This document shows positions 44,408 through 54,217 of a DNA stretch of 64,000 nt, piece after piece. Source of the DNA: Bacteroidia bacterium. GTDB taxonomy: Bacteria; Bacteroidota; Bacteroidia; Bacteroidales; Prolixibacteraceae. The stretch lies in the NCBI GenBank assembly GCA_025358025.1, contig JANYKW010000009.1, forward strand, positions 1 to 64,000. Direction: 5' to 3'. Both the position numbers and the translations under genes were made by a program. The notes beneath the pieces are model-generated. The model was not told the DNA's origin. It made no database searches and saw nothing but the letters and a program-made list of their open reading frames with translations. The first letter of the stretch is position 1; every line of letters begins with the position of its first letter.

Positions 44408-46081
44408 TTAATATGGTTTGCCTGTTCCCTGAAGCACCCAGATTTTTGAATAATTATGATCCTTACTTTGGCCGGATGGGACATAACTGGTCGATAGCAG
44501 TTTGGCCACTGCCTCGGTGTAATTGACCAGATACTTTGGATCCTGGCTTGGGACCGGATACATAAAACGCAACGGAATAGCTGGTCCGTACTGGGTGACC
44601 GGACCCGTTATCAGGGCCGGGTAACCCGTACGACGGTAATCAAACCATGATTCAACATAAAGCCACAAAGAGATCCATTTCTGATCCATAATCCTTTCCA
44701 GCTTATTGGAAGCAAGAGTGTAACTAACTTTGGGATTGTTGTAATACGTGGTAAAATTAAATCCATTGGAACCATCCGCAATACCCCATCTGCTGAGTGA
44801 TGCAACAATACCATTTTTATAATGGGTCTCAGGATCAGAAACTGAAAAACCTCCCCTCTGGGCAGCCTCAGCAAGCAAAAATTCAACTTCACTGTACATA
44901 ATCAGATCCATCTTGATATAAGTCTCACTGTTAGCCCTGAATCTGGAATGAAGGTAGGAAATGTAAGGACTTCTTTCCGGTTGTGGAAAAGCAGGCCCTG
45001 CTCCTTTATTATAAGTTTGCGCATCAAACAGTGAAATATTTGCAGGCAACCCAACGTAAAGTGAGGTGTCAAGAGCAGTATTGGTTGTTGGCAGAATTTT
45101 CACAGGAAAAGTTTCACCAAACACGTTCTTAACAGTTATATCCGATGCAGTGGTAGCGTTAAAGTCCCATTTGGTCTGTACTGGAATAACCCAGCGATGT
45201 AACCGTGGATCACTGTAGGATTTCAATTTATCCACCATCGTTTTACAGGGTTTGGTTTGATATTCCGGATTGGAAGTATTGAGCAACCCACCCTTTGCAG
45301 AGTTGTTCGCAGTCGTACCAAGATAATTAACGACGGCATTGTCACCATTTGAAGTAAAAGTCTGAGCAGAGGCTGAATTGAACTCGGCTGCTATATCTAC
45401 ACCGAGCGCACCCATATCTGCTTTCTTGTCGATTAATCGCATGCTATACCTCAGCCGCAAAGAGTTGACAAATTTCCTCCATTTGACCGGATCTCCTCCG
45501 TACATCACATCAGCACTTGCTGAAATCTTGTGATTGGCTATACCTGGATCACCCAGAATTATCTCTGCATTTTTTAAATCTGTCAATACACCTTTGTATA
45601 TCTCTTTTTGATCATCATACTTTGAAAAATAGATTCCCTCCGTAGCTTTGAGACTTTCGGAATAAGGAACATCTCCAAAAACATCTGTAAGTGTTCCGAA
45701 TAGGAAAGCTCTCATTGTCAATGAGATCGCCTCGAAAAATTTATTGTTTTCTGTGATGGATTTTTCATGGATGATCTCAATATTTCTTAAGATATCGTAG
45801 TAACCCGCCCAGGATCCACTGGTCCAGAGATATTGGTTAACCTCCGGCATCCCATCGTTGGTTCCCATCTGGTTATATTGCATGGCTCCTGCTACTCCTG
45901 TCTTATGGTCACCCAATGATTTATAGCTCTTTGCTGTACTGGTAAGGACATAAGTCAGAATATAATTGGAAGAGACATTTGTAGGACTATTCGGATTTAC
46001 ATTTAACTCAGTAAGATCCATACAAGACGTCATTTGAAATAACATCGTCAATAAAATGATTTTTATCTTTATATTTTTCAT
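44408..46081 (-). CDS. SusD/RagB-like outer-membrane lipoprotein
   Basis: 557 aa, surface lipoprotein that captures glycan or peptide for its SusC partner. The lipobox is MTSC (MLFQMTSCMDLTELN). TPR-type helices and family stretches are visible (NSPTNVSSNYILTYVLTS, DVFGDVPYSESLK, EVEFLLAEAAQRGGF, ESWFDYRRTGYPAL). It belongs to the SusD-like_2 type branch by feel. It follows susC by 12 bp and is closed by a clear terminator. Ligand unknown. Confidence 0.95.
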   Translation of the reverse strand: MKNIKIKIILLTMLFQMTSCMDLTELNVNPNSPTNVSSNYILTYVLTSTAKSYKSLGDHKTGVAGAMQYNQMGTNDGMPEVNQYLWTSGSWAGYYDILRNIEIIHEKSITENNKFFEAISLTMRAFLFGTLTDVFGDVPYSESLKATEGIYFSKYDDQKEIYKGVLTDLKNAEIILGDPGIANHKISASADVMYGGDPVKWRKFVNSLRLRYSMRLIDKKADMGALGVDIAAEFNSASAQTFTSNGDNAVVNYLGTTANNSAKGGLLNTSNPEYQTKPCKTMVDKLKSYSDPRLHRWVIPVQTKWDFNATTASDITVKNVFGETFPVKILPTTNTALDTSLYVGLPANISLFDAQTYNKGAGPAFPQPERSPYISYLHSRFRANSETYIKMDLIMYSEVEFLLAEAAQRGGFSVSDPETHYKNGIVASLSRWGIADGSNGFNFTTYYNNPKVSYTLASNKLERIMDQKWISLWLYVESWFDYRRTGYPALITGPVTQYGPAIPLRFMYPVPSQDPKYLVNYTEAVAKLLSTSYVPSGQSKDHNYSKIWVLQGTGKPY

Positions 46082-46093
46082 GGCAATTCTCCT

Positions 46094-49000
46094 TTAAAAA
46101 TCAAAGTTTAACTTAAATCCCAGTGAACCTGTCCAGGGCATCATGTTATAGTATTCGGCCCCCTGAATCCAGCTGCTGCCTGTATTTCGGTAGGCCCTTT
46201 CCGGATCGATGTGAATACCTGCTTCTGTCCATTCAAAAATGTTTGCAGCAACAAAAGCTACAGACGCATTCTGAATATTGATTTTTTGCATCCATGTCTT
46301 TGGAAGCCGATAGGATAAAGTAACCTCCCTTATTTTGACGTAGGTTGAGCTAAAGACAGCCCTGTCAACAATTGCTCTGTTAGACGCCTGGTTTGCATTA
46401 AAAGGATCCAGCCATTTCGTTAGTGCCGGATCACCCAAATTCTCAACGTAAGTCTTGACACTTCCTACCGTCGTTTCATAAACTCCGGGATTAAAGCTGG
46501 CATCCGCATAACGATTCGCAGGTACTGGATTTGGCCATGCAAAACCGCCTAATTCCGGAAGTCTGCCACCCACCCAATTGCCAAAAAATGCATCAGGATT
46601 TGCTTTGATCTGATCGACGATATTTTTGCTTTTGTCATGAGGAGCACCACTGAATGAACTTTCATTTACCCCGTTATTTTGCATGAACATCCAGGAGTTG
46701 GAATAGAATTCTCCTCCCTGGTTCCATTCAATATTGGCATAAAGCGAAAATGCCTTGTAGGTAAAAGTTGGCTGAACTCCAAGAATAAAATCCTGGTTGG
46801 TGTTACCAATTTTAACCATGTGTGCAGGATCCTGATCCATTTGGTATTTTCCTGAAGATGCAATAATTGGGTAGCCATAATAAGGTGATGCCTTATCAGA
46901 AACCGATAAAATCGGCTTCTCCCAAATATCGCCAAGCTTTTCACCTACTTTGGTCCGAATCACTCCATTTCCTCCCTCAATCGAATAAAAATCAATATTG
47001 GAGAGTCCTTCAGCCAACTCTTTCAGGATGGATTTATTTTTAGTAAAACTGAAATTCAAATCCCATCTGAAATCCTTTTTAACGATTGGGGAAGAGGTTA
47101 GATTGATTTCCCATCCGCTACTCTCAATATTACCCGAATTGATCGATTTTGAGGATGCACCTGATTCAATTGGCAAAGAAATATTTAGAATTTGATTTTT
47201 GTTCTGAATGACATAATAAGTCACATCAAAACCAATTCTGTTGTTCAGAAATTTCAAATCTGTACCAATTTCGTTGGAAGTTGAACGTTCCGGTTTCAGG
47301 TTATTGTTGGCAAGATTTCCTCCCATATACATTTGCTTGGCAGTGCCCCAGTCAGGTCCAATGGAGAAAGCCGGAGCGAGGTTGTAGGGACCCGTATCAT
47401 TCCCCAGCTGTGCAAACCCTGCCCTTAACTTTGCATAGGTAACCCATATTGGCATGTCAACCATCTGAGAAACAATTAAACTCAGGGAAGCGGAAGGGTA
47501 GAAATAGGATCTGTTCTCAGCAGGCAAAGTGCTTGACCAGTCATTACGTCCGGTTAAATCTAAATAAGCCAACCCTTTGTAATCAATCGACGCCATGCCG
47601 TAAACACTGTAAACAGCTTTTTCATACCAGCTGCTGGAATAACTGATTGTTCCAGGAACCCCATTCGAAATTGTATAGAGTTCTGGTATAACCAGGGAAG
47701 TTGTAGTATTAATTAAGGAACTTCCATAAACATATCTTTGGTTCGCCGCTATGAACCCATTTACATTCCAATCCTTATTGATTTGCTTCTTGTAGGACAG
47801 GTTAAATTCTATGTTGTTTTCTTTGTTATAGAAATCAGACACATTGTAATATCCTGTCGTGTTAGTGGTCGTACTAAAGGCTCTTTTCCCTTCACGGTTC
47901 TCATTGTAAGCATCCCTTAAGTAACGTCCCATCAGACTCAACTCTTTGGTAATATTCCAGTCAAACTGAACTTTAGTAATCAACCGGTCTCTCATAAAAG
48001 AGTTGGTATTCTCATTAGCAACAAAATAGGCATTGTTCTGTTTGGACGCATTCACATATTGTTGAATGCCTTCCATACCCGGAACCCAGTAATTTTTCAG
48101 ATCGTTGATATTTACCTGGGCTCCCTTCTCATATAAACTTCTTACCACGTCATTTCTGTCGTCTCCTGTAACATTCGGCCGATTGTCAGATCCGGTTTCA
48201 TTCCAGTTAAAATTAGCCGTAACCGATAGTTTGTCTGACAACTTGTACAGCGTATTAAGATTGATCGTACTTCTCTTTAAATTGGTATTGGGGATCATAC
48301 CCTGGTTCCTCATATCTCCGAGTGATAACCTGAAATAGCCATTCTTGTTGTTTCCTTCAACAGCCACATTGTTGGTAAGGGTATACCCTGTTCTCATAAA
48401 ATCCTGGATACGATTTTTATATGAAACAAGCGGTACTGCTGCACCATTACTGTTCCATAATACCCATTTTTCACCAACATCCAATTGAGAACCCCATGAT
48501 TCATTCTCGGCCTGCTCAAGAATGTGAGCTCCTGCCTTACCACTGCCGAATCTTGTTTGATAGGGATAAACATCCGTCATTACGTCAAAGACAGTGGATG
48601 AATTGACCGCAACACCTATTCCTTTTTTGCCCTTTACACCTGATCTGGTAGTGATCAGAACAACACCATTCCCTGCACGTGAACCATAAAGGGCCGCTGC
48701 ACTTGCCCCCTTCAATACTGAAACGCTCTCAACATCATCCGGATTTAAGTCAGATATCGCATTACCCATATCCGCTCCATTGTAAAGGTTGGTTGCAGTG
48801 TTGGACACCGGAACGCCGTCAATTACAAACAATGGCTGATTGTCATTGCTTAATGATTTTGCACCCCTGATGATTATATTGACAGATGATCCCGCATTCC
48901 CGTTCATTTGTGAAATTCTTACCCCCGCAACTTTACCCTGCAGTCCTGTCAAAACGTTCATCTGCGGGGTTTCTGTCAATAGTTCCCCTTTTACTTCAGC

Positions 49001-49711
49001 AACAGAATAACCAAGTGCCTTTTTCTCCCTCTTCATGCCCAGTGCAGTCACAACCACATCGCTGACTCCAACTGAGACAGCTGCCATCGACAGATTGATT
49101 ACCGACTTTTGACTGATGTCTGTCTCTATAGTTTCCATCCCAACGAATGATACTACCAAGATCTTTGCATCCTGTGGAACTTTCAAAATGAACTCACCAT
49201 TGACGTCTGTCGTGATTCCTATGGTTGTCCCCTTGACCACAATAGAAACCCCTGGTAATGGGACATTACTATCGTCTGAAATTTTCCCTTTGATCTCTTT
49301 CCTCTGAGACTGAGGAAGATCTGAAGAAATTACGTTCGGGTCAGAACCATCTGCCTCCAGAATGACAATCTGCCGGTCATAAATTTTGAACCTGTTTTTG
49401 GTATCCGAAAAAACTTGAGCCAGAATATATTCGACTCCCTCATTTTCTGCACTTACCGATACAATTCGGTTGAGATCCAGCGTTTTTTCATTGTAAAGCA
49501 AAATGAACTCGCTGCTTTTTTCAATCTCTGAAAATACTTGAGAAACCGCTATCTGATTCAGTGAAAAAGTAAATTTGGTTTGCTGAGAGTAACTTTTCGC
49601 AGAAACGGTAGCAATTGAAATGAGCATTAAAAAAGAAAGAATTTTCATTCTCATTAAGATTTTGCTCATGCCCTCCTTGAAGGAACATGAATGCACATGA
49701 ATTTTTTTCAT
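46094..49711 (-). CDS. SusC/RagA TonB-dependent transporter with STN domain
   Basis: 1205 aa. After the signal peptide comes an STN signalling domain (about 48-115: FTFSLNQIAVSQVFSEIEKS), then a carboxypeptidase-D-like beta-sandwich (ISDDSNVPLPGVSIVVKGT), the plug (VSVLKGASAAALYGSRAGNGVVLI) and a 22-strand barrel ending in GFKLNFDF. The STN domain indicates transcriptional control through the adjacent FecR/ECF pair. Start at 49711 is given; MSKILMRMK 14 codons later is an alternative. Forms an operon with susD. Confidence 0.96.
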   Translation of the reverse strand: MKKIHVHSCSFKEGMSKILMRMKILSFLMLISIATVSAKSYSQQTKFTFSLNQIAVSQVFSEIEKSSEFILLYNEKTLDLNRIVSVSAENEGVEYILAQVFSDTKNRFKIYDRQIVILEADGSDPNVISSDLPQSQRKEIKGKISDDSNVPLPGVSIVVKGTTIGITTDVNGEFILKVPQDAKILVVSFVGMETIETDISQKSVINLSMAAVSVGVSDVVVTALGMKREKKALGYSVAEVKGELLTETPQMNVLTGLQGKVAGVRISQMNGNAGSSVNIIIRGAKSLSNDNQPLFVIDGVPVSNTATNLYNGADMGNAISDLNPDDVESVSVLKGASAAALYGSRAGNGVVLITTRSGVKGKKGIGVAVNSSTVFDVMTDVYPYQTRFGSGKAGAHILEQAENESWGSQLDVGEKWVLWNSNGAAVPLVSYKNRIQDFMRTGYTLTNNVAVEGNNKNGYFRLSLGDMRNQGMIPNTNLKRSTINLNTLYKLSDKLSVTANFNWNETGSDNRPNVTGDDRNDVVRSLYEKGAQVNINDLKNYWVPGMEGIQQYVNASKQNNAYFVANENTNSFMRDRLITKVQFDWNITKELSLMGRYLRDAYNENREGKRAFSTTTNTTGYYNVSDFYNKENNIEFNLSYKKQINKDWNVNGFIAANQRYVYGSSLINTTTSLVIPELYTISNGVPGTISYSSSWYEKAVYSVYGMASIDYKGLAYLDLTGRNDWSSTLPAENRSYFYPSASLSLIVSQMVDMPIWVTYAKLRAGFAQLGNDTGPYNLAPAFSIGPDWGTAKQMYMGGNLANNNLKPERSTSNEIGTDLKFLNNRIGFDVTYYVIQNKNQILNISLPIESGASSKSINSGNIESSGWEINLTSSPIVKKDFRWDLNFSFTKNKSILKELAEGLSNIDFYSIEGGNGVIRTKVGEKLGDIWEKPILSVSDKASPYYGYPIIASSGKYQMDQDPAHMVKIGNTNQDFILGVQPTFTYKAFSLYANIEWNQGGEFYSNSWMFMQNNGVNESSFSGAPHDKSKNIVDQIKANPDAFFGNWVGGRLPELGGFAWPNPVPANRYADASFNPGVYETTVGSVKTYVENLGDPALTKWLDPFNANQASNRAIVDRAVFSSTYVKIREVTLSYRLPKTWMQKINIQNASVAFVAANIFEWTEAGIHIDPERAYRNTGSSWIQGAEYYNMMPWTGSLGFKLNFDF

Positions 49712-49754
49712 AGATTTGTACTGTTTATGTTTAACTTTTCGGTGAACTAAAACA

Positions 49755-49784
49755 TTGCCGGTGAGTTGACAGACTCACCGGCAA
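49755..49784. terminator. Perfect 12-bp hairpin between fecR and susC
   Basis: TTGCCGGTGAGT pairs exactly with ACTCACCGGCAA around a 6-nt loop. It lies between the anti-sigma gene and susC, so it likely ends the sigma/FecR transcript and lets susC use its own sigma-dependent promoter. Confidence 0.7.
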
Positions 49785-49797
49785 ACTCTCGATTCTC

Positions 49798-51030
49798 TTA
49801 ATTCCTCATAGGCATTTCATTATTTATACCAACAAATATTTTTTGCTGTTCTATCCTGTAGGTTACTTTTGCAACATGAGCCAATACCTTCATTACATCT
49901 TCAATAGAATCTTTAAGATCTAGTTTTCCGCTGATAAGATCGTCCGATGGAAAAAAATCGGTGTACAAAACCTGAATATTATAATACCTCTCAACTTTTT
50001 TTAAAACATTGCTCAAAGGCTCTTTGTAGAATAAAAACCATCCCTCAGTCCATGCAGTATATCTATCTGTATCAACTTCTTCATTTACTTTTGTAGTAAG
50101 ATCAGTTTTGTTGAACAATGCCCGCTGATGTCCATTTAAAAAAATCTCCTTCCCAAATAAATTCATCCCCTTGTTCTCTCTCAAAGAAACTGATCCCTCT
50201 ACCAATACGGTCATTACCTCCTTGTCAGCTTCATAATCGGATACATTGAATCTGGTGCCCAAAACCCTGATAACGACATCTTTGGTTTTAACAAAAAAAG
50301 GATTCAACTTATCAGGTGAAACATTGAAAAAAGCTTCGCCTTCAAGAAATACTTCCCGTTTCGATCCTGTGAACCTATCAGGAAATGCCATCTTGCTTCC
50401 TGCATTCAACCATACTTTTGTGCCATCAGCCAACTCTACGATTGTTTTTTTTCCATATGGCACAACAACTTGGTTCATAGCTACTTCTGTTTTCTTTTCA
50501 CTGACTCTGGAAAGTGCTACGGTACTATCGTTATTAATCCGGATGGCATGATTTTGTGCGTTAACTTTGATGGTAGATTCATCCTTCTTCAAATCAATCT
50601 CCTCTCCTGTAGATAAAATCAGTCTGGATTGCCGCATCATTGTACCCGGCTTTAAAGTATACCACTGAAAAGTTTCATCCTTTTTGAACTTCCAGTAACC
50701 TGCTGTTGTCAACATCATCACAAAAACAATTGTAGCAGCATATCTTAGAAATTTATGGTACCTTCTGGTTTTTATCTTTGATTGGTGGGTTTGATCAACC
50801 TGATAAATTTTTCCCCACATATCGTAAATATCATCCTGAATAACAGGCTCCTCTTTCACTCCTAAAATCATGATAATTTCCCTGGCTTGCCTGACTTTAA
50901 GTGCAAACTGTGGATAATCATCCACAAGCTGGTCCAGTTCCAGATTTTCGGAAAGATGTTTCAACCAGATCGGAAAATCCCGGTCTTCCAACATCTCTTC
51001 CACAGTATATCCAAGGTATTTCTTATACAC
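49798..51030 (-). CDS. FecR-family anti-sigma factor
   Basis: 410 aa. A cytoplasmic N-terminal segment (~100 aa) is followed by one membrane helix (FLRYAATIVFVMMLTTAGYW), a periplasmic FecR domain (VVPYGKKTIVELADGTKVWLNAGSKM) and a DUF4974-like C-terminal domain (NVLKKVERYYNIQV). It transmits ligand loading of SusC via its STN domain to the ECF sigma factor encoded 66 bp upstream. Typical length and order for Bacteroidota. Confidence 0.94.
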   Translation of the reverse strand: MYKKYLGYTVEEMLEDRDFPIWLKHLSENLELDQLVDDYPQFALKVRQAREIIMILGVKEEPVIQDDIYDMWGKIYQVDQTHQSKIKTRRYHKFLRYAATIVFVMMLTTAGYWKFKKDETFQWYTLKPGTMMRQSRLILSTGEEIDLKKDESTIKVNAQNHAIRINNDSTVALSRVSEKKTEVAMNQVVVPYGKKTIVELADGTKVWLNAGSKMAFPDRFTGSKREVFLEGEAFFNVSPDKLNPFFVKTKDVVIRVLGTRFNVSDYEADKEVMTVLVEGSVSLRENKGMNLFGKEIFLNGHQRALFNKTDLTTKVNEEVDTDRYTAWTEGWFLFYKEPLSNVLKKVERYYNIQVLYTDFFPSDDLISGKLDLKDSIEDVMKVLAHVAKVTYRIEQQKIFVGINNEMPMRN

Positions 51031-51096
51031 AAAATGAGTTTTGGCCGTTTAAATAATAAAGACTTCAATTCAATCTTTGTGGACAGATTTTGCAAC

Positions 51097-51675
51097 TTAT
51101 TTTTTGAGCAGGAACAGGAAAATCATATCAGCAGGCTCCAGGTGCTCTCGCAGGGACTTTAAAGCTCTGAAAACCATTTTTCTGGCTGAATCATACTTGA
51201 TTGACATTAGCTTACAGATTTCTACATAACTGTAATCACAGGAATATCGGTAATAAAGAATCTCACGTTGTTTAGGTGTAATCGTGCTGAGAACCCTTCT
51301 GATTACCTGAACTCTATTCTGATCTGTTTCCTTTCCAATCAGTTCATCTTCATATGAATAGGTAATTGACAACTCGTAGGAATTATTCTCAGCATTCGAA
51401 ACTTCAAAATGCTTCTCAGAATCTATACTTCTAATAATCTCATGTTTAAAAGCAGCCATTAAATAGAAAAGGATGTTATCTGTCTCTCCCAGGGAAGTCC
51501 TGGTTCTGATAAGGCGATAAAAAATCTCCTGAATGGTATCTTTAATAAGCGCTTCGTCAGGAGAAAATTTCCTTCCGTAATGAAACATGAGTTCAACATT
51601 ACGACAATAAATGTATGATAAAGCATAGCTCTTACCCTCCCTGAAATCATTCCAAATAGTTGAATCAGATAGCAT
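51097..51675 (-). CDS. ECF RNA polymerase sigma-70 factor
   Basis: 192 aa. Region 2 (ALSYIYCRNVELMFHYGRKF, DTIQEIFYRLIRTR) and region 4 (LSTITPKQREILYYRYSCDYSYVEICKLMSIKYDSARKMVFRALKSLRE) are clear. It directs polymerase to the susCD promoter when released by FecR. Start at 51675 gives MLSDSTIWNDFREGKSYAL, the normal N-terminus. Divergent from the ceramidase-like gene with a 152-bp shared upstream region. Confidence 0.94.
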   Translation of the reverse strand: MLSDSTIWNDFREGKSYALSYIYCRNVELMFHYGRKFSPDEALIKDTIQEIFYRLIRTRTSLGETDNILFYLMAAFKHEIIRSIDSEKHFEVSNAENNSYELSITYSYEDELIGKETDQNRVQVIRRVLSTITPKQREILYYRYSCDYSYVEICKLMSIKYDSARKMVFRALKSLREHLEPADMIFLFLLKK

Positions 51676-51694
51676 GTAAGATTTTTTTGATCCA

Positions 51695-51728
51695 TAAAAT
51701 TATGAAATATTCTGATGGGTACGTCAAA
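51695..51728 (-). promoter_or_regulatory. Candidate promoter of the sigma factor gene
   Basis: On the minus strand a TTTG (-33) at 51725-51728 precedes TAATTTTA (-7-like) at 51695-51702, with a 22-bp spacer slightly longer than usual. Confidence 0.3.
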
Positions 51729-51782
51729 AATTCAAAATATTAATTTCTAAAGAATAATGTACATCGATAACCTTCTCGTGAT

Positions 51783-51790
51783 TATCTTTG
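51783..51790 (+). promoter_or_regulatory. -7 box before the ceramidase-like gene
   Basis: TATCTTTG matches the TAnnTTTG consensus, 38 bp before the ATG at 51828. Confidence 0.45.
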
Positions 51791-51827
51791 CAACGAATTA
51801 AGTTTCAAATCTCTATTAACTATTAAC

Positions 51828-53375
51828 ATGAAAAAGTTTTTTAAATACCTGGGGATTGGTTTTCTGCTCCTCATTATTTGCCTGCTCTTTTGGGTTGCAT
51901 CCAATCTTAAAGACCAGCATCCGGGCTACGCTGTAGACCTGAAAATTTTAAACAATCCTCCTTCCCAACTATATGCAGGATTTTCAGCCATGTCAATCAC
52001 ACCCGCAGTTCCCGACCGCTGGGATGACAAAAACAATAATGCCGAATATGATTCCGGTGAAACCTTTACCGATGGAAATGGCAACGGGAAGTTTGATCCG
52101 GTTTGGATCGCCGGTTTCGGAAACAACAAACCCGCAAATGGAATTCACGATGAATTATGGGCCCGGGCTATGGTCATTGATGACGGAAAAACCCGCCTGG
52201 CTATTGTCGTACTCGATGCCATTGGCTTTATGAACAACGATATTATCGATGTGAGAGACCTGATTTCCAAAGAGGCCGGAATCACATATGCCATCATCTC
52301 CTCTACCCATACCCATGAAGGACCGGATCTGCTGGGAATGTGGGGGAAGAGTCCATTCAGCAGCGGGGTCAATCCGGACCATATTAAATTTGTTAAAAGT
52401 CAGGCTGTTAAGGCTATAGAAACTGCTGCGAAAAATATACGTCCGGTTCATCTGTCCATTTCAGAAGACCTGACAGGCGCAATGCCGCTTGTCCTTGACA
52501 CCAGAATGCCCGAAGTTTTTGACTCCGGACTGCGCATGATTCAGGTTCTGGACAAAGAAAACGGGAAGACACTGGGAACGCTGATATCCTTTGGCGATCA
52601 TCCCGAAACGCTCTGGAGCGATAACCTCTTGCTGACTTCGGATTTTCCTCATTATGTGCGTGAAGGTATTGAAAAAGGGGTATTTAGCAAGGATAGCCTG
52701 ATGAAGGCCGGAGTCGGTGGTGTAACCGTGTATGCCAGTGCTGCATTAGGCGGACTGATGACAACTCATCCCAGACTGACCGTAAAAGATCCTTTCTCAG
52801 GCGAAGAATTCAAGGCGCCTACTTTCGAAAAAGCTGCCGCCCAGGGAAAAAGTATGGCTAATCTGGCTCTGTTGGCCATGGATAAACCACTGGAAATCAT
52901 AGATTCAGCATCCATTTCAATTGTCGCGAAAACAGTGCCCATTCCGTTGGACAACACCATGTTCAAACTTGCTGCAATGTTGGGAATTATGAAAAGAGGA
53001 ACAATGGGTTGGATGAAAATGAAATCTGAACTTGCGGTTGTGAAAATCGGTCCAATTTCGATGGTTACTATACCTGGAGAGTTATATCCTGAAATTTTAA
53101 ATGGTGGGGTTGAATCTCCTGAAGGACAGGATTTTAAGATTTCTCCCGTCGAAACTCCATCTATTCGCGAAATGATGCCGGGAAAATACAAGTTCATGTT
53201 CGGACTGGCAAACGACGAAATAGGGTACATAGTCCCTAAAAGCCAATGGGACGAAAAAGCTCCTTACACCTACGGAAAAGAGGGTCGTCCTTACGGAGAG
53301 GTCAACTCACTAGGACCTGAAACAGCTCCAACCATCCATAAAAATATCAAAGAAATGCTTGAAGAACTGAAATAA
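51828..53375 (+). CDS. Neutral ceramidase-like protein with EF-hand-type insert
   Basis: 515 aa with one N-terminal membrane anchor (LGIGFLLLIICLLFWVA). The neutral/alkaline ceramidase N-terminal-like domain is seen in AGFSAMSITPAVPDRW, VVLDAIGF, SSTHTHEGPDLLG (zinc His residues) and FGDHPETL. Between them sits an insert of two EF-hand-like calcium loops (DKNNNAEYDSGE, DGNGNGKFDPVW). True ceramidases are longer and have an Ig-like C-terminal domain, absent here, so it is a related hydrolase of amide or lipid substrates. Stands alone, divergent from the sigma factor. Confidence 0.8.
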   Translation: MKKFFKYLGIGFLLLIICLLFWVASNLKDQHPGYAVDLKILNNPPSQLYAGFSAMSITPAVPDRWDDKNNNAEYDSGETFTDGNGNGKFDPVWIAGFGNNKPANGIHDELWARAMVIDDGKTRLAIVVLDAIGFMNNDIIDVRDLISKEAGITYAIISSTHTHEGPDLLGMWGKSPFSSGVNPDHIKFVKSQAVKAIETAAKNIRPVHLSISEDLTGAMPLVLDTRMPEVFDSGLRMIQVLDKENGKTLGTLISFGDHPETLWSDNLLLTSDFPHYVREGIEKGVFSKDSLMKAGVGGVTVYASAALGGLMTTHPRLTVKDPFSGEEFKAPTFEKAAAQGKSMANLALLAMDKPLEIIDSASISIVAKTVPIPLDNTMFKLAAMLGIMKRGTMGWMKMKSELAVVKIGPISMVTIPGELYPEILNGGVESPEGQDFKISPVETPSIREMMPGKYKFMFGLANDEIGYIVPKSQWDEKAPYTYGKEGRPYGEVNSLGPETAPTIHKNIKEMLEELK

Positions 53376-53376
53376 A

Positions 53377-53511
53377 GAGTGACTAAAGTGAACTAAAGTA
53401 CTTGGGAACTCCGCACTTTAGCACAAGGCGAAATATAAGATATGTGACATGAGGCCGTTTATCTTGATGATAGCATAATACTTTAGTCACTTTAGTTCAC
53501 TTTAGTCACTC
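53377..53511. repeat. 23-bp inverted repeat made of GTGAACTAAAGTGACTAAA units
   Basis: A perfect 23-nt inverted repeat (53377-53399 and 53489-53511) flanks an 89-nt centre between two convergent genes. The right side continues into tandem CTTTAGTTCA/CTCTAGTTCA units up to 53530, inside the HAD gene's last codons. It could fold as a long hairpin and act as a terminator. Confidence 0.7.
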
Positions 53512-53515
53512 TAGC

Positions 53516-54217
53516 TCACTCTAGTTCACTTACAAAAATCAACTCCTCCACCTGATACACCTCTTTCACAACTACATCGGCACCCGAATACCACAAAATT
53601 TCATCCTCAAGAATCCCGGTATTGATGCCGATGGTGAAAATGCCTGCTGCCTTTGCCGCCTCAATACCCAAGGGTGCATTTTCAATAACCACGACCTGGT
53701 CTGGCGTATATCCTGATCTGGCCAGGGCTGTCAGGTAAGGTTCAGGATGAGGTTTACAGTTGGTTACATCCTTCCCCGAAATGATCTTTTCCTTTTGAAC
53801 CAATCCGGAAAAATCATTGCACAGCTCTTCAAGCAAAAGATCCTGACCGGACCCTGTTACAACCCATATTTCCATTCCCGCAGATTTTGCCTTTTCCATC
53901 AATTTCGAAATTCCTTGCAGAGGTAATGGTCTGACCATGCTATCAAAAAATTCGGTCTTCTTCCCATAAATCAGTTCAATCTCCTCGTTTGTAGCAGACC
54001 TTCCCAACTTTTCCTGGTACAAAAGATGAATGGTTGAAGATCCTGTTCTCCCTTCATTCAAGTATACCTGCTCCAGAGGGAAATCCCACCCCATGTAGCC
54101 AAAAGCTTTGCTCCAGGCCTCAGAATGATTTCCCATGGAATCGTAAATCACACCATCCATATCAAAAAAAATGGCTTTAACATGACCTAAGCCATTCAAA
54201 TATTTTTTTCTTTGCAT
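53516..54217 (-). CDS. HAD-family phosphatase (beta-phosphoglucomutase-like)
   Basis: 233 aa from the ATG at 54217 (MQRKKYLNGLGHVKAIFFD); the track ORF begins at a TTG. Motif I is FFDMDGVIYDS, motif II VVTGSG, motif III Lys in ISGKDVTNCKPHPEPY and motif IV VIENAPLGIEAAKAAG. It removes phosphate from, or isomerises, a small phosphosugar; the exact substrate cannot be read. The final residues VSELE and the stop are encoded by the flanking AGTGAACTAGAGTGA repeat, so the original C-terminus was probably different. Confidence 0.88.
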   Translation of the reverse strand: MQRKKYLNGLGHVKAIFFDMDGVIYDSMGNHSEAWSKAFGYMGWDFPLEQVYLNEGRTGSSTIHLLYQEKLGRSATNEEIELIYGKKTEFFDSMVRPLPLQGISKLMEKAKSAGMEIWVVTGSGQDLLLEELCNDFSGLVQKEKIISGKDVTNCKPHPEPYLTALARSGYTPDQVVVIENAPLGIEAAKAAGIFTIGINTGILEDEILWYSGADVVVKEVYQVEELIFVSELE

